64,000 nucleotides of DNA. Source: Cellulomonas cellasea. Lineage in GTDB: Bacteria; Actinomycetota; Actinomycetes; Actinomycetales; Cellulomonadaceae. The first letter of the stretch is position 1, and the number at the start of each line of letters is the position of its first letter. A program made the position numbers and the translations under genes. The DNA is taken from the NCBI RefSeq assembly GCF_006538745.1, contig NZ_BJLR01000016.1:248001-312000 (forward strand), in the 5' to 3' direction. This document shows positions 7,849-14,647 of this stretch, piece after piece. The notes beneath the pieces are model-generated. The model worked only from the letters and a program-made list of their open reading frames with translations, was not told where the DNA came from and did not search any database.

Positions 7849-7968
7849 GGGAACGACGAGCGCGAGGACGACGAGCGCCGCGACGACGAGGGCGGGGACG
7901 CCGAGGGCGGGAACGACGAGGGCGGGAACGACGAGCGCGGGAACGACGAGCGCGGGGACGACGAGGGC
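7849..7968. repeat. 15-bp minisatellite, eight units
   Basis: Eight consecutive 15-bp units (consensus GGGAACGACGAGSGC) run from 7849 to 7968 with substitutions but no indels. There are no spacers, so it is not a CRISPR. The 3-fold unit keeps any overlapping frame open. Confidence 0.8.
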
Positions 7969-7996
7969 GGGCACGACCGACGTGCCCGCCCTCGTC
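7960..7996. terminator. Perfect 16-bp hairpin at the end of the minisatellite
   Basis: Arms 7960-7975 and 7981-7996 are perfectly complementary around a 5-nt loop (ACCGA). It lies downstream of ugd on the minus strand and upstream of the VOC gene. It may be a late terminator or a cruciform. Confidence 0.55.
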
Positions 7997-8127
7997 CCGC
8001 TGCACGCCCCCCGACGTGCCCGGTCCCGCCACGCGACCCCCCTGGTCACGCGACGGCCTCCGGCCCTGCTCCCTGCTCCACGTGCGCCCGGGCGGCGGGC
8101 CCGGTGCACGGTCGAGAGGCCGCACGA

Positions 8128-8151
8128 CCCTGGGACGCCGTTGTCCCAGGG
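8128..8151 (-). terminator. Hairpin downstream of ugd (second)
   Basis: A perfect 9-bp stem (8128-8136 with 8143-8151) has a 6-nt loop, about 70 nt past the ugd stop codon. Confidence 0.5.
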
Positions 8152-8180
8152 CCTGCAGCCGGCCCACAGGGAGGGCCGGA

Positions 8181-8207
8181 CGTGTCCGGTTGGATGGGCC
8201 GGACACG
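8181..8207 (-). terminator. Hairpin directly after ugd
   Basis: A perfect 9-bp stem (CGTGTCCGG at 8181-8189 with CCGGACACG at 8199-8207) lies 11 nt past the ugd stop. It is the likely primary terminator of the GT2-GH26-ugd operon. Confidence 0.6.
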
Positions 8208-8217
8208 GAACGGGAGC

Positions 8218-9600
8218 TCAGGCGGCGGTGCGCCCGAGACCCCGGAACTCCCAGCCGGCGGCACGCCACTCGGCGGGGTCGAGCTTGCCGCGCGCGTCGA
8301 TGATGCGCGGGGACGTCGCGACCTTGGCCAGGGCGGCCGGGTCGAGGCTCGTGAACTGCTTCCACTCCGTGAGCATGAGCACCACGTCGGTGCCCTCGAC
8401 GGCCTCCTCGGCCGACGTCGCGTAGGAGAGGGTCGGGAAGCTCGCCCGCGCCGTGTCGCCCGCCTCGGGGTCGAACACGGTGACCTGCGCGCCGCGCAGG
8501 TGCAGCGCCGCGGCCACGTTCAGCGCCGGCGAGTCGCGCACGTCGTCGGTCAGCGGCTTGAAGGCCGCACCGAGGACGCAGATGCGCCGGTTGAGGACGG
8601 AGCCGCCGAGCGCCTCCATCGTCATGTCGATGACGCGCTCGCGCTGGCCCATGTTGATCTCGTCGACCTGCTGCAGCAGCGCCGCGGCACGGTAGGCGCC
8701 GAGCTCGTTGGAGCGGTGCATGAGCGCACGGATGTCCTTGGGCAGGCAGCCGCCACCGAAGCCGAGACCGGCGTCGAGGAACTGGCGGCCGATGCGGACG
8801 TCGTGGCCCAGCGCGTCGGCCAGGACCGTCACGTCGGCGCCCGCGGCCTCGCACACGCCGGCGATCGCGTTGATGAACGAGATCTTGGTCGCGAGGAACG
8901 CGTTGGCGGAGACCTTGACGAGCTCGGCGGTCGGGAGGTCCGTCACGACGACGGGCGTGCCCTCGGCGATCGGGCCCGCGTAGACCTCGCGCATGATCGC
9001 CTCGGTGCGGGCGTTCGTGCCGCCCAGGACGATGCGGTCGGGGTGCAGCGTGTCGTCGACGGCCTTGCCCTCGCGGAGGAACTCCGGGTTCCAGAGGAGG
9101 TCGACCTCGACGCCCTCGGGCGTGAGCCCCGCGATCAGCTCGCGCAGGCGGGCCGCGGTGCCGACCGGGACGGTCGACTTGCCGACGATGACGCCGTTCT
9201 TCGTGAGGTTCTTCGCGACGGTCGACGTGGCGGCCTCGACGTAGCCGAGGTTCGCCGCGTGGCTCGTCTTCATCTGCGGCGTGCCGACGCAGATGAAGTG
9301 CACGTCGCCCCAGCGCGCGGCCTCCTCGAGGTCCGTCGAGAAGGTCAGGCGGCCGGTCGCGAGCTGCTTCTCGAGCAGCTCGGGCAGTCCGGGCTCGAAG
9401 AACGGGACCTTGCCCGCGGCGAGCGCGGCGACCTTGTTCGCGTCGGTGTCGACGCCCATGACCTCGAAGCCGAGCTCGGCCATCGAGACGGCGTGCGTCG
9501 CGCCGAGGTAGCCGGTGCCGTAGACCGAGATCTTCAGGCCGGCGGGGACGGTGGCGTCGGCCGCGACGGCGGCGACGGTGGTGGCGGTGGTCTTGCTCAC
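8218..9600 (-). CDS. ugd: UDP-glucose 6-dehydrogenase
   Basis: The enzyme oxidises UDP-glucose to UDP-glucuronate with two NAD+. A Rossmann motif VYGTGYLGATH lies at 27-36, the central domain has GKSTVPVGTAA and NPEFLREG, and catalytic Cys285 sits in FGGGCLPKDIRA. Length (460 residues) and motifs fit the UDP-glucose rather than the GDP-mannose branch and resemble mycobacterial UdgA. GTG 9600 follows AGGGAG and overlaps the stop of the GH26-like gene (GTGA), so it is translated by coupling. In this operon it most likely supplies UDP-glucuronate to the upstream GT2 synthase. A specificity switch to another sugar nucleotide cannot be ruled out from sequence alone. Confidence 0.92.
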   Translation of the reverse strand: MSKTTATTVAAVAADATVPAGLKISVYGTGYLGATHAVSMAELGFEVMGVDTDANKVAALAAGKVPFFEPGLPELLEKQLATGRLTFSTDLEEAARWGDVHFICVGTPQMKTSHAANLGYVEAATSTVAKNLTKNGVIVGKSTVPVGTAARLRELIAGLTPEGVEVDLLWNPEFLREGKAVDDTLHPDRIVLGGTNARTEAIMREVYAGPIAEGTPVVVTDLPTAELVKVSANAFLATKISFINAIAGVCEAAGADVTVLADALGHDVRIGRQFLDAGLGFGGGCLPKDIRALMHRSNELGAYRAAALLQQVDEINMGQRERVIDMTMEALGGSVLNRRICVLGAAFKPLTDDVRDSPALNVAAALHLRGAQVTVFDPEAGDTARASFPTLSYATSAEEAVEGTDVVLMLTEWKQFTSLDPAALAKVATSPRIIDARGKLDPAEWRAAGWEFRGLGRTAA

Positions 9601-11258
9601 GGGTTCTCCCTGGGTGCGGTGCTGACGGTGGCCGACGCGGCCGGTGACGCGCTGGGCGCGTGGACAGGTGCTGCTGCGGGTCGTGCGGCCGCCCCGGCGG
9701 CGTCGAGCGGCGTGGAGCCCTCGACGAACCGGGCCAGCGGGTTCGTGGTGCCGGCGGTGAACGCCTCGGTCGAGGCGCGGCGCGAGTCGATGCGCCAGTC
9801 GTTGGTGACGAGCTCTCCCCGGACCGTCGAGGTCACCGTGAGGTTGAACCACGCGAGGCCGACGATGTCGTCGTTCTCCGGCAGCGTGAGGGCCTCGAAG
9901 AGCGAGGCGATCCACTGCGGCTTGGTGCCGCCGACCTCGGACGCCCCGATCTCGGCGAGCAGGATCGGCTTGTCCGCGATCGCGCGGAGCTGGTCGAGCG
10001 AGCGCCCGAACGTCCAGGCGAACGTCGAGTCGTTGCCCGCGCGGTACGGCGGGCGGTTGTAGCCGGACAGCCCGACCCAGTCGACGTACTCGTCGCCCGG
10101 GTAGAGGCCCTCGAGCACGCCCGGCGCCTGGAGCGACGCGGGCAGGTTGTTGACGATGTTCGGCGCCCAGACCCAGACGACGAGGTCGCCCGCACCCTCC
10201 TGCTCGAAGATGTCGTGCACGTGGCGCCACATGGCCGCGTAGTCCCCGACCCGGTTGCCGTTGATCGGCTCCCCGGTCTGGGTCCGCTCGGCCCACGGGT
10301 ACCAGTCGCCGTTCATCTCGTGGTCGAGCCGGATGCCGAGCGGCAGACCGAGCGCGACCACGTCCCGGGCGTACTGGCGCAGGTACGCGTCGTACGCCCC
10401 GGGCACGCCGGCCGCGGGGTCACCGAGGACGACGGGCAGCGAGTAGGCGGGCTGGTCGAGCTCGTCGTTCGGGGCGTCGCTGGGGTGCGACTCCCACGTG
10501 AGCAGCGGCATGAGGCCGCGCGTCCACGCCGCGGTCACGGCGTCGGCGCGGAACGGCTTGTCCCACCCGCTGAACCAGCCGACCGTCGTCGGCGTGATCC
10601 CGGCCTTCGCCGCGACGTCGTCGAACGTCGCGAAGCTGAACGGCGCCTGCGCGGTGTACAGCCCGAGCTGCCGCCTCGTCGGGTTGACGAGCTCGGCCTT
10701 GCTCGGCGCAGTGGGCCGCCGGGTGACCGGCGCCGCCGGACCGGCCGGCTGCGTCGGGTTCCTCGTGTTCGCGGGCCCGGTACCGGGCTCGCGGGCCGCC
10801 TTCTTGGTGCTCGACGCGCTCCCGGCCGCGCCCGAGCGGGCCGAGGACCCGCCCGTGGACGACCCCGTGCCGGCGGCCGCCTTCTTCGCGGCGGCCTCCC
10901 CCTGCGCGGCCGCCGCCTCCTGCTCGCCCTTGAGGCGTGCCGCCTGCTCCTTGCCGAGCGTCTCGCGCAGCCCCCGGGACTGCGCGCGGCTCTCGGCGAG
11001 GTCCTCGCGTGCCGCCGCGAGCTCCCGGGCCAGGCGACGCTCCTCCGTGGAGGGCGTCGCCGTGGCCGCGGCGGCGACGGGGTGTCCGGTGGCGGACACG
11101 TCCGGGGTGTTCCACACGGTCAGCGCGACCACGACGAGCGCGGCAGCCACGGCGGCGGTGAGGACCCGCCCCCGGGCGGTCAGGCGACCGATCGTGGGAG
11201 CCCACCAGGCGCGGCCGAGGGCCGCGGCGGACTCGCTGAGCGTGCGGCGGTCAGACAT
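9597..11258 (-). CDS. Membrane-anchored GH26-like glycoside hydrolase
   Basis: A 553-residue protein has a single transmembrane helix (about 31-49), a charged coiled-coil stretch (about 72-127), a Ser/Pro/Gly-rich linker, and a catalytic TIM-barrel domain (about 196-520). Glu314 in LDHEMNGDWYPW is the acid/base expected in GH26, and Glu436 in ILLAEIGAS is the likely nucleophile. Known GH26 members hydrolyse beta-mannans or mixed beta-glucans. Its position between a polysaccharide synthase and ugd, with overlaps on both sides (ATGTCTGA with the synthase, GTGA with ugd), argues for trimming or releasing the exopolysaccharide made by the operon rather than for nutrition. Substrate is not determined. 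Confidence 0.85.
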   Translation of the reverse strand: MSDRRTLSESAAALGRAWWAPTIGRLTARGRVLTAAVAAALVVVALTVWNTPDVSATGHPVAAAATATPSTEERRLARELAAAREDLAESRAQSRGLRETLGKEQAARLKGEQEAAAAQGEAAAKKAAAGTGSSTGGSSARSGAAGSASSTKKAAREPGTGPANTRNPTQPAGPAAPVTRRPTAPSKAELVNPTRRQLGLYTAQAPFSFATFDDVAAKAGITPTTVGWFSGWDKPFRADAVTAAWTRGLMPLLTWESHPSDAPNDELDQPAYSLPVVLGDPAAGVPGAYDAYLRQYARDVVALGLPLGIRLDHEMNGDWYPWAERTQTGEPINGNRVGDYAAMWRHVHDIFEQEGAGDLVVWVWAPNIVNNLPASLQAPGVLEGLYPGDEYVDWVGLSGYNRPPYRAGNDSTFAWTFGRSLDQLRAIADKPILLAEIGASEVGGTKPQWIASLFEALTLPENDDIVGLAWFNLTVTSTVRGELVTNDWRIDSRRASTEAFTAGTTNPLARFVEGSTPLDAAGAAARPAAAPVHAPSASPAASATVSTAPRENP

Positions 11259-12840
11259 AGAGGAGCGACTCCAGCGCGAGGATCCCGACCGCGATGACGT
11301 AGGGGATGCCGGCCTTGGGGTTGAGGTGGCGACGGCGCGAGCGCTGCGCGGGCGCGGCCGAGGCGGTGCGCACGGGGCGCTCGCGGACGGCCACGGCGGC
11401 ACCCGGGCGGGTGTCGACGACGTCGGCCGGCGCGGTGCCGTAGAGCGCGTCGAGCTCACGGAGCAGCTCGTCGGACATCGGCTCGATCGGCTCGGTCGAG
11501 CCCTGCGGCGCGAGGCGGCGGGCCGGTGCGGCCGCTGCCACGGGTGCTGCGTCGCCCGTCGTCAGGTTCGCCGCGGAGTCGACCTCGCTCTCGCCACCGG
11601 CGTAGGCGCCGGCACGCGTGCCCCACCCGGAGGCGTGCGCCATGCGCAGGAAGCCCAGGAGGCGGATCGGCATGAGGAAGAACGTCGAGACGATGATGAA
11701 GATCGGCAGCCGGAAGAAGTCCGAGGGGACCTCCTGCAGGTGGCGGATCTGGCGGATCGCCATGGACAGGACCGACGAGACGACCATGAGGCTCACGACC
11801 CAGGCCCAGCCGGCGCGCTGGCCGTAGGTCTCGAGGATCGCCTGGTACAGGTTCACGCCGGTGCCGGTCGCGGCGCGGTACAGCCAGCCGCCGAGGGTCC
11901 CGACCAGCAGGAACGGCAGGATGATGTCCGCGAGGAAGAACATCGCGAGGACCGGGGCGTGCCCGAGCATCCAGGGCAGCATGCGCAGGGTGTTGTACTG
12001 GCTGCCGCGGGCCCAGCGGAGCTGCTGCTTGAAGAGCTTCTTCACCTGCAGCGGGGCGTCCGTGTAGACGAGGCTCGTGTGCTGGTACACCGTGCGGTAG
12101 CCGGCCTTGAGCGTGAGGTTCGTGAGCGTCCGGTCGTCGGAGACCTCGAGGAACACGCCCATGAACTTCTGGGTCATGAAGTCGTCCATGACCTTCATCA
12201 GGATGTCGCGGCGGAACGCGATCGTGCGGCCCGGGAGGCAGCCGACCTGGCCGAGCACCGACTGCGCGGGCATCGAGTACAGCGAGCGCGAGTTCTCGAG
12301 CCAGTCGGCCCAGCGGGTGATCCAGGAGCGCTCGGGCTCGAGGATGCGCTGACGCGTGGTCACGCCGCCGACGCGCGGGTCGGCGAACGGCTTGACGAGC
12401 TCGCTGAGCGCGCCCGGGGTCCAGATCGTGTCGGAGTCGAGCAGCACCGTGATCTCGTACCGCGACATCTCGGTGCCGATCTTGACGGCGTTGCGCTTGC
12501 CCGGGATCGGGGTGTGCACCCAGCGCACGAGCGGGGCGAACTCGTCGCACACCGCCTGCAGGTCCGGGTTCGGCTTGCCGTTGATGACGACGATGACCTC
12601 GTCGGGGTTCTGCTCCGTCACGCGGGTCAGCACGTCCCGGAACAGGTCGAGCGGCTCGTCGACGACGGGCACGATGATGCTCGTCCGGGCGTGGTGCTCG
12701 GCGGTGAACGGGCGGTAGCGCCGCGAGAGCACCACCTTGGCGACCCAGAGGAGCCACACCAGGGCGGAGAACACCGAGAACAGGTAGATCTCGGCGTGGT
12801 CCACCCACATGTGGCGCAGCTGGAGCAGGAAGATGAACAT
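11251..12840 (-). CDS. Processive GT2 polysaccharide synthase, hyaluronan-synthase-like
   Basis: A 529-residue integral membrane glycosyltransferase has N-terminal helices (about 18-38), a cytosolic GT2 domain (about 50-290) and further helices (about 290-420), then a cytosolic tail with a final hydrophobic segment. DSD at 135-137, SDDRTLTNLTL from 234 and QQLRW at 272-276 match the D, DxD, (E/D)D and QxxRW signature of processive synthases; SDDRTLTN and GYRTVYQHTS resemble hyaluronan and chitin synthases. It likely polymerises a UDP-sugar and extrudes the chain. ATG 12840 has GAGGACC upstream. It overlaps the GH26-like gene by 8 nt and heads the operon. Confidence 0.88.
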   Translation of the reverse strand: MFIFLLQLRHMWVDHAEIYLFSVFSALVWLLWVAKVVLSRRYRPFTAEHHARTSIIVPVVDEPLDLFRDVLTRVTEQNPDEVIVVINGKPNPDLQAVCDEFAPLVRWVHTPIPGKRNAVKIGTEMSRYEITVLLDSDTIWTPGALSELVKPFADPRVGGVTTRQRILEPERSWITRWADWLENSRSLYSMPAQSVLGQVGCLPGRTIAFRRDILMKVMDDFMTQKFMGVFLEVSDDRTLTNLTLKAGYRTVYQHTSLVYTDAPLQVKKLFKQQLRWARGSQYNTLRMLPWMLGHAPVLAMFFLADIILPFLLVGTLGGWLYRAATGTGVNLYQAILETYGQRAGWAWVVSLMVVSSVLSMAIRQIRHLQEVPSDFFRLPIFIIVSTFFLMPIRLLGFLRMAHASGWGTRAGAYAGGESEVDSAANLTTGDAAPVAAAAPARRLAPQGSTEPIEPMSDELLRELDALYGTAPADVVDTRPGAAVAVRERPVRTASAAPAQRSRRRHLNPKAGIPYVIAVGILALESLLYV

Positions 12841-13268
12841 CAAGGTCCTCAGGTGTCGGCGACGTGCGGGCACAGCGGCGCCCGCCCGCGAGGGGCGATC
12901 AGCGATGGACGGCTCGAACCGTCGAGGAGACACGCGAGGGTGTGGTGGGCGCGCTCGCCCCGGCGCCGATCGGGGTGACCCGGATCTGCGTCCAGCCCCC
13001 TGTGGCTTCGGCACTCGCCGCTCGGTCCCCCGAACGGCTGAAGCAACAGTCACCCGGACGGAGGTGAAAAAGCAACCCTCCGGAAGGTAATTCTCTGGGC
13101 GGTGTGACGGACCCCACTAAAGGCTTGCGAAGGTCCTCCGAGAATGTCCGATTGACACGATTCCGTAAATCACCCTAAAAGCACTCCGCACCTTTTTCGG
13201 ACAAGCGTCCAGAAGTGCCTCCTGGACGCTTGTCCTGCATTCACCCGGGCGCTGCCGGGGGTGCTGTG
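12841..13268. other. 428-bp region: promoter and structured leader of the polysaccharide operon
   Basis: The first 230 bp upstream of the synthase are GC-rich and foldable. On the minus strand GGGTGAC (13055-13049) pairs with GTCACCC (12979-12973) and encloses an 80-nt element with an inner hairpin (GCTTC/GAAGC, GCCG/CGGC and TCGG/CCGA segments). The stretch 13060-13200 is much lower in GC than its surroundings and is the probable promoter region; TTTACG with CATTCT 17 bp later is a weak minus-strand candidate. No known riboswitch consensus was recognised and no gene is supported. Confidence 0.45.
13199..13235. terminator. Perfect 14-bp hairpin downstream of the alpha/beta hydrolase gene
   Basis: Arms 13199-13212 and 13222-13235 are perfectly complementary with a 9-nt loop. 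On the minus strand it begins 34 nt after the hydrolase stop. A T-run (13193-13197) precedes it on the plus strand only. Confidence 0.55.
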
Positions 13269-14342
13269 CTACGGCGCGCGCAGGGCCCCGAGGCGCGTGT
13301 CGAGGAAGTCGAGGACCTCGGTCAGGTAACGGCTGCGGGCCGGCTCCGGGGACAGCGCGAGGTCGTGCGCGCCGCCCGGCACCGGGACGTACGTGACGTC
13401 CGGGCCGAGCCGCGACGCGAGGGCGGCGATGTGCGCGACGTCGAGCACGCTGTCGGTCGTCAGGAGCTGCTCGTGCCAGCGGTCCTTCGGCCCCGTCGCG
13501 TCCGACGACAGGACGAGCACCGGGCAGTCGACCGCGAGCCCGCGCGCGACCCGCCGGTGCGCGCGCCGCACCGTGCGCACCCAGCCCGCGCGCGCCGGGA
13601 ATCCCTCGTGCGGCTTCCAGGTGAGGTCGAACTCCCACTCGCCGCCGGTCGCGGAGTGCAGCGCGGTCCCGTAGTGCTCGGCGATCTTCCCGACGACGAG
13701 CCGGGGCGCGGGGCGGCCGACGACGTCGATCACGCGGGTGAAGATCGTCCGCTCGAACCACGTGCCGCGCAGGTCGAGGTACGGGCTGTTGAGGACCAGG
13801 GCGTCGACGGGCCTGCTCGCGCGGCGCGCGTGCGCCCACAGCGACGCGACGAGCCCGCCGGTCGAGTGCCCGAGCACGACGACCTGGTCGTGGTCCTCGC
13901 GCAGCAGCGCGACCGCCGCGTCGAGCTCCTCGGCGTACGTCGCGAGCTCGGTCACGTAGTTGGGCTCCTGCCACGGCCGCAGGGACCGCCCGTACCCGCG
14001 CAGGTCGAGCGCGTAGAAGTCCTCGCCGTGCGCCGCGAAGGCGTCGCCCACGTGCGCCTGGAAGAAGTAGTCGACGAAGCCGTGCACGTACAGCACTGCC
14101 CGGCGCGACGTCGGCTCCGGGCCGTCTCCGACGGGGTCGACCTCGCGGTGCACCAGCGTCGCGACGGCCTCGCCCTGCGCGTCGGGGCGCAGGTGGATCG
14201 TGCGCGCGGTCCAGCCGGCGCCGAGCACGTCCGGCACGGGCTCGCTCACGTGGACCGGGGGGCGGACCGCCGCGGCGTGCGCGCCGGGGCGTCCGGGGGC
14301 GGGGGCGTGCGCGTCGTGCGGCGTCTGCGCGTCGTCGAGCAT
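13269..14342 (-). CDS. Alpha/beta-fold hydrolase, serine aminopeptidase S33/monoacylglycerol-lipase type
   Basis: The 357-residue protein has an alpha/beta hydrolase core starting at RAVLYVHGFVDYFFQ (oxyanion region). The nucleophile is Ser160 in VVLGHSTGG, the acid is probably the Asp in VLSSDATGPKD, and the base is the His in PGGAHDLAL. The lysophospholipase-like DLRGYGRS motif is present. ATG 14342 (MLDDAQTPHD) was chosen as the nearest start before the conserved region. There is no signal peptide, so it is cytosolic. It probably hydrolyses acyl esters, but the substrate is unknown. It is divergent from clpB. Confidence 0.85.
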   Translation of the reverse strand: MLDDAQTPHDAHAPAPGRPGAHAAAVRPPVHVSEPVPDVLGAGWTARTIHLRPDAQGEAVATLVHREVDPVGDGPEPTSRRAVLYVHGFVDYFFQAHVGDAFAAHGEDFYALDLRGYGRSLRPWQEPNYVTELATYAEELDAAVALLREDHDQVVVLGHSTGGLVASLWAHARRASRPVDALVLNSPYLDLRGTWFERTIFTRVIDVVGRPAPRLVVGKIAEHYGTALHSATGGEWEFDLTWKPHEGFPARAGWVRTVRRAHRRVARGLAVDCPVLVLSSDATGPKDRWHEQLLTTDSVLDVAHIAALASRLGPDVTYVPVPGGAHDLALSPEPARSRYLTEVLDFLDTRLGALRAP

Positions 14343-14543
14343 GCGCCGATCGTCGCACGCGCCGAGCACCGCGAGCCCGCCACGGCGCATCCAGCCGGGA
14401 GCGGTGCGCGCGAGGCGCAGCACCCGCGGCTCGGGCGGACCCGGCCGGCCCGTCCCAGGTCCAGGAACGGCGAGGACAGCACGACGATCGCGCCGGCGGG
14501 CAGCAGCAGGACCCGCCCGGGCGACCGGGAGTCGCGCGCCAGA

Positions 14544-14564
14544 CTTGAGCGGAATAGGCTCAAC
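14544..14564. promoter_or_regulatory. HAIR element (HspR operator) for clpB
   Basis: CTTGAGC (14544-14550), a 7-nt spacer (14551-14557) and GCTCAAC (14558-14564) match the HspR consensus CTTGAGT-N7-ACTCAAG at 12 of 14 positions, with exact spacing. It lies 84 bp before the clpB start. HspR repression of clpB and dnaK is established in Streptomyces and mycobacteria. The rest of the 305-bp gap (14343-14647) shows nothing further. Confidence 0.85.
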
Positions 14565-14647
14565 TCTGGACGGGTTGCACCGCACGGAACGCCGTGCGCG
14601 CACCCGAGAACCCGCGCAGCACGACAGCACGACCCCGGAGGCACCAC

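Larger units (their letters stand above)
7700..8217. other. 518-bp intergenic region with tandem repeats and hairpins, no supported gene
   Basis: The gap holds a 15-bp minisatellite and three strong hairpins, listed separately. An antisense-strand frame through the minisatellite (8109 to 7696) would encode VVPAL repeats but has no homologue-like features or ribosome site and runs into the VOC start, so no gene is called. Confidence 0.6.

Noticed and set aside
7849-7968. CRISPR array
   Set aside because: The repeats have no spacers and there are no cas genes.
7696-8109. Minus-strand open frame with VVPAL repeats
   Set aside because: The frame exists because a 15-bp repeat has no stop. It has no ribosome site, overlaps the VOC start, and the composition is only the repeat.
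12904-12925. tRNA-like T-arm (GGTTCGAGCC) on the minus strand
   Set aside because: There is no anticodon arm, acceptor stem or CCA at the right distance. It is a simple hairpin in the leader.
12841-13055. c-di-AMP (ydaO-type) riboswitch in the leader
   Set aside because: The closing stem and a GGGGGACC stretch are suggestive, but the conserved core sequences of that class are not present.
13152-13182. Plus-strand promoter (TTGACA, 18 bp, TAAAAG) for a small RNA
   Set aside because: There is no gene or transcript evidence on the plus strand, and the -10 match is weak.
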